DNA of 64,000 nt. Source: Saussurea involucrata. Taxonomy: Eukaryota; Streptophyta; Magnoliopsida; Asterales; Asteraceae. The stretch covers positions 28,679,696 through 28,743,695 of the forward strand of contig CM066312.1 in NCBI GenBank assembly GCA_033807775.1, given 5' to 3'. Shown here one piece after another: positions 54,571 to 64,000 of the stretch (positions are counted from its first letter, which is position 1; each line of letters begins with the position of its first letter). The notes under the pieces are model-generated. The model did no database searches, was not told where the DNA came from, and worked only from the letters and a program-made list of their open reading frames with translations. The position numbers were made by a program, and so were the translations under genes.

Positions 54571-55184
54571 TCAGTTAGATTTAGGTACCCATTCTAGAAT
54601 GGGTCCATCTTTCTTAGCTTTGTTATTTGATTTAACAAAAGTTCCTTTGACTTTCCATTCAAAATCTTCTTTTAAGCACCACTTACCTTGTACCTTTATG
54701 AAGTCAGAACATTTTTTGTTTACAAAATTGTTTCTTTTCTTCTTGAAAATTCTTGGTTGAGATTTAGAAACACTTTCAGTCTTCTTTTCTTTAGTTTGAA
54801 ACGAGTTTTCATTCTTCTTTCCTTTTGAATTAGATTGAGAAATGTTTTCAATCTTCTTTCCTTTTATCTGAGTTTGAGGAACATCAACAATCTTCCTTTT
54901 TGAATTCTGAGTTGCTTTGTTTATATAGGAAATCGATGTTATTAAAATTTGATTTTTCTGAGATGATTGAAATGAGTGACTACCACATTGAACACATTTG
55001 AGATTCTTTCTTGCAAGTGACAATAGATCTGAAACATAAGTCTTTTCACCTTTATTGATACTATTCAGATTACAATTGCATCTAATACAAGAACTATTAA
55101 CTTTAGGTTCAGAAGTAGTATTCAACTCAATCTCCTCAGAAATCCTTTTCAGATCATCTTTCCTGTTGCTTTCCTCTCTTTCTG
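54571..55184 (-). pseudogene. Copia-III gag, C-terminal part
   Basis: In-frame continuation of gag after the LARD. It shares SCIRCNCNLNSINKGEKTYVS and KKCSDFIKVQGKWCLKEDFEW with Copia-IV, a Cys-containing conserved block, then VPKSN and TGA (54571-54573). The Lys-rich region is basic, which suits nucleic-acid binding. The TGA is followed in frame by LFLQGCHVWF, the start of pol. Confidence 0.85.
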
Positions 55185-55650
55185 TGTAACGTCCCGAAAA
55201 TTACAATTTATTTAAACTTTTTGTAACAACATTTCATAAACAATAATCCATAAGAATCTGGATTTCAACAACTGTTTAACAAAAGATCTCGTTTATAAAA
55301 GTAACCAGAATAGTTTACGCAGCGGAATTAACATAACATCATTTTTCTTTAAATAAAAATGATAAAAGACTTCAACAGCACGCCAGTGTGTAACGTCAAG
55401 CCCGACTGCCACTAGCACCTGAAACAGTAGTTTTATAGGGGGGTAAGCACAACGGTTTAGTGAATTCAAACCATATATAGGATCGCAATTATATCAGCAT
55501 CACCCTTAAACAGTTAGTTATCACAACCAACTCATACCATGCAATCACGTCTTGCACCCAAATTTATATATATATCAAATATACCAGCACATATATTTCT
55601 TGGAACATCCAGCAAGAAAATATATCACAATTAAGATAATAAGCCTTATA

Positions 55651-55980
55651 CTTCTTGGAACGTCCATCAAGAAAATATAATCGCAACTCATTATACAAAC
55701 ACATATACTTCTTGGAACATCCATCAAGAAAATATATCACAATTAATAATAAGCCTTATACTTCTTGGAACGTCCATCAAGAAAATATAATCGCAACTCA
55801 TTATACAAACACATATACTTCTTGGAACATCCATCATGAAAATATATCACTATTAATAATAAGCCTTATACTTCTTGGAACGTCCATCAAGAAAATATAA
55901 TCGCAACTCATTATACAAACACATATACTTCTTGGAACATCCATCAAGAAGTACATCAATCACAGTTCAATATCTATACA
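55651..55980. repeat. 110-bp tandem array, three units, in the LARD 3' LTR
   Basis: Units start at 55651, 55761 and 55871 (CTTCTTGGAACGTCCATCAA...). Each has two related half units, CTTCTTGGAACGTCC and CTTCTTGGAACATCC. The 5' LTR has one unit (from about 61898). Confidence 0.93.
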
Positions 55981-57023
55981 CAATTATATATATCCCATAA
56001 CACAATAATATCAACAAACAATCATAACTATCACACCCGAGCTATAGTAACACAAATATAATTTCCATCTTATATAGTGAGAGAACTCACCTCAAAAGCA
56101 AGGTAGATGTCCTCAACAGCAAAACGAGTCGGCCAACACCATCTCAGCTTTTTCCACCTAAATAAGTGATATCACACGTCAAAACGAAGTCCTAGCCCAA
56201 AGTCACAACTATAAGCTTACACACGAAAAATCCAGCTTTTACTCTAAGATTTACAGGTCTGTTCGGGACCTGTTTATCCCCTCTTAAAATCATCAACCCA
56301 TAATTATTAATCCATAATCAGTTAGTTCCATGGCTTAGGGTTCCAGGGACATATCGTACGCGTTCTAACGATTTTCCTACAATTTACTATGAATTTTCTA
56401 AAAACAGAACACGAAGCTGTCATGTGCAGACCTGCTGTGAAAACAGCCATTTTACGCCTAGTTAGAGGCCGAACCAGACTTCCGCTAAAACACGAAAAGT
56501 GTGCCCGACATAGAATGTGAACCGTGGGCACCGGAATCGCCTCCTCCGAGCTACGACGGAAAAGTTATGGCCGTCGCAAAACAGTGACAGGTTCATACTT
56601 TCCACATAAAATGACGATTTATAAAACGGTTCAAGGTTAATCGATTTGGGTTACGATTTAGCTAAAAAGATTCAGGTTTTAGGCAATCTGGGCTGGACCG
56701 TTGCTAGCACCACCCACTGCCACCTCCGGCGGCGGTGGTTTGCGGCGGCGGCGGCGACAATTGAGGTTTACGACTTTGGCGATAACGAGAACGGAACAAC
56801 CCGACTACCCTATCCCGTCCCACACACACACCCACACACACACAGCCACACGCGCATACCCGCTGCTGTCCACCCGGCGGCGCACGGCGGCGGCCACACC
56901 GCCGGCAGCCATGGCTGCGGCGGTGGTGGTGGCGGTTTACGGTATTCTCGCGACGAAACAATACAAAAAGACAACGGAAAGGAAAACGAACGACTACCTC
57001 GATGCGACTCCTCCTTCTCCCCG

Positions 57024-57182
57024 GCGTCTCTCTCTCTCTCCGGCGAACTCTCTCTCTTGACGGCAGTCTCTCTCTCTCTACACGGCAGTCTCTCTCTCTC
57101 TTCACGGCAGTCTCTCTCTCTCTCTCTCGCAGCTGCTCTCTCTCTCTCCCGCCGCTGCTCTCTCTCTCTCTCTCTCTCTCTC
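57024..57182 (+). repeat. (CT)n microsatellite tracts in the LARD 3' LTR
   Basis: Several TCTCTCTCTC runs separated by GGCAGTC or similar. The corresponding tract in the 5' LTR is near 63040-63172. The Leu/Ser-rich open frames across it are repeat artefacts. Confidence 0.9.
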
Positions 57183-57548
57183 GCAGCACCCTCGTCGCCG
57201 GCAAGAACCAGCGGCGGTGCTGGTGGTGGTTCCGGTGGAAACGCAGCCGCAGCAGCAGGGACGGTGGGGGGAAGAAGGGTTTAGGGTTTGCTATCTTTTT
57301 TTTTCTCGTTGCTCACCACGAAACAAAAACAAAACAAACGAAATGTGGGTCTCGGTTGTGCATGGGCCGAACCCATGGTACCAAAATCCCTAAAAGACAC
57401 CTTTGGTCCCTGCCCTTTTCAACCCTTGCACTTTAAATAAGGTTTTCCCCACCGATAACAGGTTTGATCTTTCTCGTTAATCCCGTTAACCAACAACGTA
57501 AAAAAAATTAATAAATAAAATAGGTCATACCGGGATACGGGCTTTACA

Positions 57549-57563
57549 ACTCTCCCCCACTTG
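57549..57563 (-). other. Polypurine tract of the LARD
   Basis: CAAGTGGGGGAGAGT on the minus strand, next to the 3' LTR start TGTAAAGCCCG. Confidence 0.8.
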
Positions 57564-60500
57564 AATTAGACTTCGTCCTCGAAGTCTACGTCCGCAAACA
57601 GCTCTGGATAGTTTTACCGCATCTAAACCTTGGGTTCCAAAGTCCACTCGGAGCCCTTTCTGTGTTGCCACTGGACTTTCCTCAACTAGAATCTAAATTT
57701 CTCACCCCGTCTAGAATTTCTCGAATACTTTTCTTACTAACAAAACTCCTTCAAGGACACTGAAATTATGATCGGAAGAACACTCCAACAACTGGATTCA
57801 TTCCATGTCAACTGACTTCGGTTGTCTCCCAACCATAGATAATCCATACATCCCGATTCAAATTTCGAGCTCTAACTATTCTAAAGGCGCTCACCAATAT
57901 ACCCTACAGGATACTCGAATCCGATCATTCCTACCATTACTGTCGATTAACTTCCATGAGTTCCAATAGACTCCCAAATTTTTTTTCACACGAATCATCA
58001 AACCAGTAAATTTATAATTACCCACGAAGGTCATTCCACCATAACCATTCATCACAATTAAGCATCTCAGGGTTACTACTACCATCACCATAATTATTTT
58101 AAAATCGACTACAAATCCCCGATTACACTAGAGGTGTTTGGCCTCAAGCCCAAAAGTCGACACCTAAATATACTACTTACCTCAAAAAGGTTACGGCGCA
58201 TTTATGCTCTTAATTACAAAGGGCATCATTCTCTTAACTGATACTATTCGGCCTACAGTACCAACACGCGTGGAATACCCAACCTTCCACCGTCTACTTA
58301 TCCTCCACACTTGCTCTACGAAGCCTAGTTCCACCGTATCAAGATACACCTTAACGTCTACCTCCCAGGTACGTCTCAAGGCCCGGCACATCGGAACTAC
58401 CTCCCAGGTAAGTGCTCAAGACTATATCCTCCTAGTGCCTACTGGAAAGTCAAGGTCATAACACATGAATACCGGGGTCCCACCCCGAGATACCCAACCG
58501 ACCATTACCAACGACTGACTGACGTGACCAAGGATCCAATGCAAACAGTCTACCAACAACATGCTTATCCCGGAATGACTCACTCACCCAAACATGTAAA
58601 TACTCAACGTACAATAAATGCAAAACTATGCAACAAAACAACCCATCAACAAGACTCCCCATCGAGCCATTAAAACCGTGCAATTGACCCATGACTATCT
58701 CAAAGTCAAAACCGAGCAAAATGCTCCACGCTTGTTAGACCCATAAGTCGGTCAAAACGCGTTTAAATAAAGTTTAAGCAAGCAATACTCTAAAATCAAC
58801 ATTAGTCCCAAACTCAACACGGGTTAAACAACAGAGTTTTCCAAAAGGACTCACACCCTGAAAATTCTCAAAATGACACATAACACTTAAGAGCGCATTT
58901 CCCAAATGGTTTACAAAATCATTTACAAAATATTTTCAACGTCAAGATTTTTCATTTCAAAAAGATCGTATGCAATAAAACTATTACCAGGTCGGTAGTT
59001 ACGCAAAAATGGACAAGCTCGTCCCACATATGAAAATCATGTTGAAAATCATTCCATTGCAGCTCAGTTTACTCACAAAACGCAAAGCGAAATAAATAAT
59101 TTCTTTAAAAAATGAACCGTCACGGTTCTAGTATGGATTGACTCATGACATGTACTTAAATTAACCGCTCGACCTTACACCGGGTGCGACAAAAGTGTGC
59201 ACATAATTTCAAAATCAGTTCCACGACATTTGACCCCAAAATTTCTCTTTTTAAACATAAAATGTCGTGGCACAGGGTTCACCAACAAATCTTACGCGCG
59301 TCGGCTAGTCATAGAAAACGATGAAACGGTTTACAAATATATTTTTGTTAAAACACAACTGTCTCGTGTAAGTTTCAAACCTAAAGATAAAAACCAATTT
59401 GTTTCCATCATTTGAAAATATCGACTAAAATCTCATAAAATCTCAAAAGGTGGGGTTCTTTAAATTGATTTCCAAGATTTCCCCAAATGGTCACATAAAC
59501 AAATAAGATATGCACCTCGTGAAATTAAACCCACACGACTCAACATGCCGTAAAACAAAACTTATTTTAACCAAATCACTCAAATAGCTTTATACAGAAA
59601 TCGTGGAATGTAACTTTCCTTCTCAACTCTAACATATGTGGAGGAGTTCCAATGTTAAAGTCACAAGCCGTAGTCACTTGCCCAACATTTTAAACACCAC
59701 AAAACACGGATATCATCTTACCCGAAAGAACCGTTGGAAAATAACGAAATGAGACAAATTCTAACAAAGTTTGCACTCCCGTGATAAAACGATTTCATAC
59801 ACTTTCAAAACCATATTTCAAAATCTTGTGTGTGTGCTGAACATTTCCCAAAATTCCAAAACACCATCCATAAAATGATTTGAAACACAAGAATTTGTTA
59901 ATGCAATCTATTTCAAAATCAAACTTTGTGCATGACTTAGTCGGTCCACTAACGTCATCCGGACATTTAAACCTCTTAGGCAAGTTGGGAAATTACGTCA
60001 AATAATCCCTACAATTTTTCCTCAAATCAAAGTCGGCTCTATAAGCCTATGATTCTAGCACAATCATCCATCTTGGCCCGAAACAAACATCATCCTCATC
60101 GTCACTCCAAGTGATTAATACTAGAATCGTCCTTTTATTCCAACGACTACTAATTTATAACCTTCGTCACTACCCCAACGATCATCCCATCAACGCAAAT
60201 CAAGTACACACCTGTACTAGTAGGTTTACTATAGTCGTTCCTCCTTGTGATGGCTATTCTGGGTAGATATTACAACGAGTTATTAGCACATAATAACTCA
60301 CACTAACAACGCTCACGCTCAACTCCTTGGATTCCTCGTGACTTTCCCCGACTCGAGCACGGATCATGTGCTTCAGATAGTAGGAGCTCTACTACTACCT
60401 TCCACACCTATCCTCACTCGTTTCGAGTCCCGTCCCGAAGTGACCAAGTAGTTCTTTGCCGAAAACTATACACATATGCCCGCACCGGCATATGTACACA

Positions 60501-61416
60501 CTCTTCCTAGCTCCCTAGGAATTCCACCCAACTCCACTACCCTTGCTATGACGAAATCCCCACTAGTCATGACGAGTCGCCTCGCGAATGCACAGTAGCA
60601 CACAGTGTAAAATCAGATAGACATTCGAATATAAGATTATATCCTACAACGGTTGGACTCAAACAAGAGCTGCGCAATAGAACTAAATCCGACATTCTAA
60701 GGCTATTCGGTTCCTACCGCATACAACCTATAGTGCATTCACTTAACAACCTATCAAGGCTAGCATAAACTCCTATTAGCAAGCAACAAACATGCAGTAC
60801 AGTGTAATAAGCACCAAGCAATCTAGCATACATATTCCTATGTTCTAGAAAGCAATCTCGCATACATACTCATATGTAAACACTCTTCCCAGCTCACTAG
60901 AAATTTCATCTCATCCCACTACCCTTGCTACAACGGAATCCCTATTAGCCATAACGAGTTGCCTCGCGAATACCCAGTCGCATGCAGCGTGAATCAAATA
61001 GACATTCGAATACAAGATTCTATCCTAGAACGGTTGGACTCAAACAAGAGCTGCGCAATAGAACTAAATCAAATATTCTAAGGCTATGTGATTCTTACTG
61101 CATACAACCTATAGGGCCTTCGCTTAACAACCTATTATAACTAGCATTAATTCCCACTAGCAAGCAATCATCATACAGTACAGTGTAAACCACATAGGCA
61201 ATCTAGCATGCATACCCTATGATCTAGAAAGCGATAAATACACTAAGTACTGTACCTTTCCCCTTTGGCTCCGACTGACTGTACACACTGCGCCCTCGAT
61301 CACCGTTTCTCAAACGGGTTTTCCTTTCTTTTATTTTCCAAAAAATTTAAGAGAACAATTTCATAGCCGCAACTTGAGATCAAACACACCGAGATGCGTT
61401 TGATTCACTCAAGTTG
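57564..61416 (-). other. LARD internal region without coding sequence
   Basis: No open frame above about 90 codons, and none resembles gag, pol or a host protein. It is A/C-rich on the plus strand. The only clear structure is the duplication at 60480-61240. Such regions may hold packaging or dimerisation signals, but I cannot point to one. Confidence 0.7.
60480..61240. repeat. Tandem duplication of about 383 bp inside the LARD
   Basis: Two diverged copies, roughly 60480-60862 and 60863-61240. Both contain ACACTCTTCC(T/C)AGCTC, CTACCCTTGCTA, GACATTCGAATA and CGGTTGGACTCAAACAAGAG. The copies differ by numerous substitutions and small indels, so the duplication is old relative to the LTR pair. 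Confidence 0.85.
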
Positions 61417-61429
61417 TGCTCTGATACCA
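61417..61429 (-). other. Primer-binding site of the LARD
   Basis: TGGTATCAGAGCA on the minus strand, three bases from the 5' LTR end. It is the initiator-Met type, like Gypsy-I and Copia-IV. Confidence 0.9.
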
Positions 61430-61432
61430 AGT

Positions 61433-63540
61433 TGTAACGTCCCGAAAATTACAATTTATTTAAACTTTTTGTAACAACATTTCATAAACAATAATCCATA
61501 AGAATATGGATTTCAACAACTGTTTAACAAAAGATCTCGTTTATAAAAGTAACCAGAATAGTTTACGCAGCGGAATTAACATAACATCAATTTTCTTTAA
61601 ATAAAAATGATAAAAGACTTCAACAACACGCCAGTGTGTAACGTCAAGCCCGACTGCCGCTAGCACCTGAAACAGTAGTTTTATAGGGGGGGTAAGCATA
61701 ACGGCTTAGTGAATTCAAACCATATATAAGATCGCAATTATATCAGCATCACCCTTAAACAGTTAATTATCACAACCAACTCATACCATGCAATCACGTC
61801 TTGCACCCAAATTTATATATATCAAATATACCAGCACATATAATTCTTGGAACATCCAGCAAGAAAATATATCACAATTAAGATAATAAGCCTTATACTT
61901 CTTGGAACGTCCATCAAGAAAATATTATCGCAACTCATTATACAAACACATATACTTCTTGGAACATCCATCAAGAAGTACATCAATTACAGTTCAATAT
62001 CTATACACAATTATATATATCCCATAACACAATAATATCAACAAACAATCATAACTATCACACCCGAGCTATAGTAACACAAATATAATTTCCATCTTAT
62101 ATAGTGAGAGAACTCACCTCAAAAGCAAGGTAGATGTCCTCAACAGCAAAACGAGTCGGCCAACACCAGCTCACCTTTTTCCACCTAAATAAGTGATATC
62201 ACACGTCAAAACGAAGTCCTAGCCCAATGTCACAACTATAAGCTTACACACGAAAAATCCAGCTTTTACTCTAAGATTTACAGGTCTGTTCGGGACCTGT
62301 TTATCCCCTCTTAAACTCATCAACCCAGAATTATTAATCCATAATCAGTTAGTTCCATGGCTTAGGGTTCCAGGGACATATCGTACGCGTTCTAACGATT
62401 TTCCTACAAATTACTATGAATTTTCTAAAAACAGAACACGAAGCTGTCATGTGCAGACCTGCTGTGAAAACAGCCATTTTACGCCTAGTTAGAGGCCGAA
62501 CCAGACTTCCGCTAAAACACGAAAAGTGTGCCCGACACAGAATGTGAACCATGGGCACCGGATTCGCCTCAATCCGAGCGACGACGGAAAGGTTATGACC
62601 GTCGCAAAACAGTGGCAGGTTCATACTTTCCACATAAAATGACGATTTATAAAACGGTTCAAGGTTAATCGATTCGGGTTACGGTTTAGCTAAAAAGATT
62701 CAGGTTTTAGGCAATCTGGGCTGGACCGTTGCCAGCACCACCCACTGCCACCTCCGGCGGCGGTGGTTTGCGGCGGCGGCGCCGACAATTGAGGTTTACG
62801 ACTTTGGCGATAACGAGAACGGAACAACCCGACTACCCTATCCCGTCCCACACACACAGCCACACGCGCATATCCGCTGCTGTCCACGCGGCGGCGCCCG
62901 GCGGCGGCCACACCGCCGGCAGCCATGGCTGCGGCGGTGGTGGTGGCGGTTTACGGTATTCTCGCGACGAAACAATACAAAAAGACAACGAAAAGGAAAA
63001 CGAACGACTACCTCGATGCGACTCCTCCTTCTCCCCGGCGTCTCTCTCTCTCTCTCCGGCGAACTCTCTCTCTTCACGGCTGTCTCTCTCTCTCTACACG
63101 GCAGTCTCTCTCTCTCTCTTCACGACAGTCTCTCTCTCTCCCGCCGCTGCTCTCTCTCTCTCTCTCTCTCGCAGCACCCTCGTCGCCGGCAAGAACCAGC
63201 GGCGGTGCTGGTGGTGGTTCCGGTGGAAACGCAGCGGCAGCAGCAGGGACGGTGGGGGGAAGAAGGGTTTAGGGTTTGCTATCTCTCTTTTTTTCTCGTT
63301 GCTCCCCACGAAACAAAAACCAAACAAACGAAATGTGGGTCTCGGTTGTGCATGGGCCGAACCCATGGTACCAAAATCCCTAAAAGACACCTTTGGTCCC
63401 TGCCCTTTTCAACCCTTGCACTTTAAATAAGGTTTTCCCCACCGATAACAGGTTTGATCTTTCTCGTTAATCCCGTTAACCAACAACGTAAAAAAAAATT
63501 AAATAAATAAAATAGGTCATACCGGGATACGGGCTTTACA
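61433..63540 (-). repeat. LARD 5' LTR
   Basis: 2108 bp, TGTAACGTCCCG...CGGGCTTTACA. It has one 110-bp unit and a shorter CACACA tract than the other LTR. It is otherwise collinear. Confidence 0.9.
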
Positions 63541-64000
63541 TTCTTAAACATTCAAGTTCTTAGAATTAGTAGAAGATTCAGATGATTCACCTTTTTCAAA
63601 TGTACTTGATTTATCAAAGAATTTCTTATTTTCTTTTAAAGCATTAACCTTGAAAAGATCATACTCAGCCTTTAACTTCTGTAGCTCTGTTATTTTCTGG
63701 ACATAAGATGTGTTTTCCTTTAAAACTTGTTGTAGTTTAAAATCAACATCACAGAAATCATTCTCAAGTTCATCAAAACTTTTCCTTAATTCTTCAAGCT
63801 CTTGATTAACAAGTTTAAATCTCTTTTCAAGTTCTGAAAAATTTTCTGAATTAGATTGAGAATTTTCAGTTGACTCAGAATTCTGACCTTCAGACTCAGA
63901 GATCTGACTAATGGAGTCAGAATTCTGACTAGAAGACTCAGACTTCTGACTGTCTGTTTCCAAAATTTTGCTTGCATCAAATATACTTTCAATGTCGGGA
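63541..64000 (-). pseudogene. Copia-III gag, central part, runs off the window
   Basis: The frame is open from the window edge to TAA at 63544-63546. It matches Copia-IV from about 30234: DIESIFD, a Ser/Gln/Asn repeat stretch (SQNSDSISQISESEGQNSES), ELEKRFKLVNQELEEL (coiled coil) and KAEYDLFKVNALKENKKFF. The TAA is a TCA to TAA change in the TSD copy of the LARD insertion. The frame resumes at 55184. Confidence 0.88.

Larger units (their letters stand above)
55185..57548 (-). repeat. LARD 3' LTR
   Basis: 2364 bp, TGTAACGTCCCG...CGGGCTTTACA. It includes the three-copy 110-bp array, GC-rich DNA near 56720-56930 and the (CT)n tract near 57024-57182. It is about 256 bp longer than the other LTR, mostly from two extra array units. 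No coding region is supported. Confidence 0.9.
55185..63540 (-). mobile_element. LARD-like non-autonomous LTR retrotransposon
   Basis: 8356 bp. Two LTRs (55185-57548 and 61433-63540), a PBS and a PPT on the minus strand, and 3.9 kb of internal DNA with no recognisable gag or pol. The flanks are TTCTG (55180-55184) and TTCTT (63541-63545). Comparison with Copia-IV shows the ancestral target was TTCTG (CAGAA on the coding strand), so one TSD copy has mutated. It inserted into the gag gene of Copia-III. It fits the definition of a large retrotransposon derivative that depends on enzymes of another element. The LTR start TGTAACGTCCCG resembles Gypsy LTRs. Confidence 0.88.
12649..64000 (-). mobile_element. 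Copia-III, SIRE-type Ty1/Copia element with three nested insertions
   Basis: A minus-strand element whose 3' LTR is at 12649-13200 and whose 5' part runs off the right edge. Removing Gypsy-I, LINE-3 and the LARD leaves about 11 kb, collinear with Copia-IV from gag through pol to the accessory gene. By comparison about 2.8 kb (5' LTR and start of gag) lie beyond the window. Its coding pieces are 63541-64000, 54571-55184, 53931-54570, 46876-48225, 19109-20538 and 13216-18105. Each junction is supported by a TSD in the coding sequence. The left flank AAGAT (12644-12648) would be one TSD copy. Confidence 0.9.

Noticed and set aside
55651..55980. 110-bp array and 22-bp array (34784-34937) as CRISPR-like
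   Set aside because: Units are contiguous without unique spacers, lie in plant retrotransposons, and no Cas-like gene is present.
56646..57284. Leu/Ser-rich and Arg/Glu-rich ORFs over the (CT)n tract (also 62729-63430)
   Set aside because: They are open on several frames and both strands because the tract is a simple repeat inside an LTR.
55185..63540. Repeated ends as a host segmental duplication
   Set aside because: TG...CA ends, PBS, PPT and a TSD in the Copia-III gag frame show they are LTRs.

Overview
This window is plant nuclear repeat DNA, almost certainly from a flowering plant (probably a eudicot) with a large, retrotransposon-rich genome. Every coding region I can identify belongs to a retrotransposon: SIRE-type Ty1/Copia elements, a chromovirus-like Ty3/Gypsy element, L1-clade LINEs with DUF4283/zinc-knuckle ORF1 proteins, and one large non-autonomous LTR element. 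I see no host gene, tRNA, rRNA or organelle sequence.

The window is a deep nest, resolved by target-site duplications (TSDs), LTR ends, primer-binding sites (PBS, all initiator-Met type TGGTATCAGAGC) and polypurine tracts (PPT). From outside in: Copia-I (minus strand, fragment, about 1-3441) is cut by Copia-II (minus, 3442-12648 and beyond the window). The 3' LTR of Copia-II carries LINE-1 (plus, 3596-9628, 13-bp TSD). Copia-II is itself cut at 12648 by Copia-III (minus, 12649 to past 64000). Copia-III holds three insertions: Gypsy-I (minus, 20539-46875, TSD TGAGT), LINE-3 (minus, 48241-53930, 15-bp TSD) and a LARD-like element (minus, 55185-63540). The 5' LTR of Gypsy-I holds the 5'-truncated LINE-2 (plus, 27143-45443, TSD AACATTTAATA), and LINE-2 ORF1 holds the complete Copia-IV (plus, 27412-40963, TSD AATAC). 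The divergence between LTR pairs (about 0.5% for Copia-IV, between 1 and 2% for Gypsy-I) fits this order.

The most interesting biology is in the Copia elements. Downstream of a normal gag-pol they carry a very large extra gene. In Copia-IV it is one frame of about 1559 codons (35693-40369) broken only by two nonsense codons. It has no visible signal peptide or membrane segment, so it does not look like an envelope protein. It has an N-terminal conserved domain, acidic low-complexity stretches, a coiled coil, a conserved NLS-like basic block and two C-terminal domains that look like copies of each other. Relatives occur in Copia-II, Copia-III and, more faintly, Copia-I. In three elements a TATA-like box lies 110-121 bp upstream of the start, which suggests a separate subgenomic promoter. 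These elements also carry many copies of a 13-bp palindrome (TCAGAANTTCTGA).

Almost all coding regions carry stops, frameshifts or lost catalytic residues and are annotated as pseudogenes. The best preserved are Copia-IV pol and LINE-3 ORF2.
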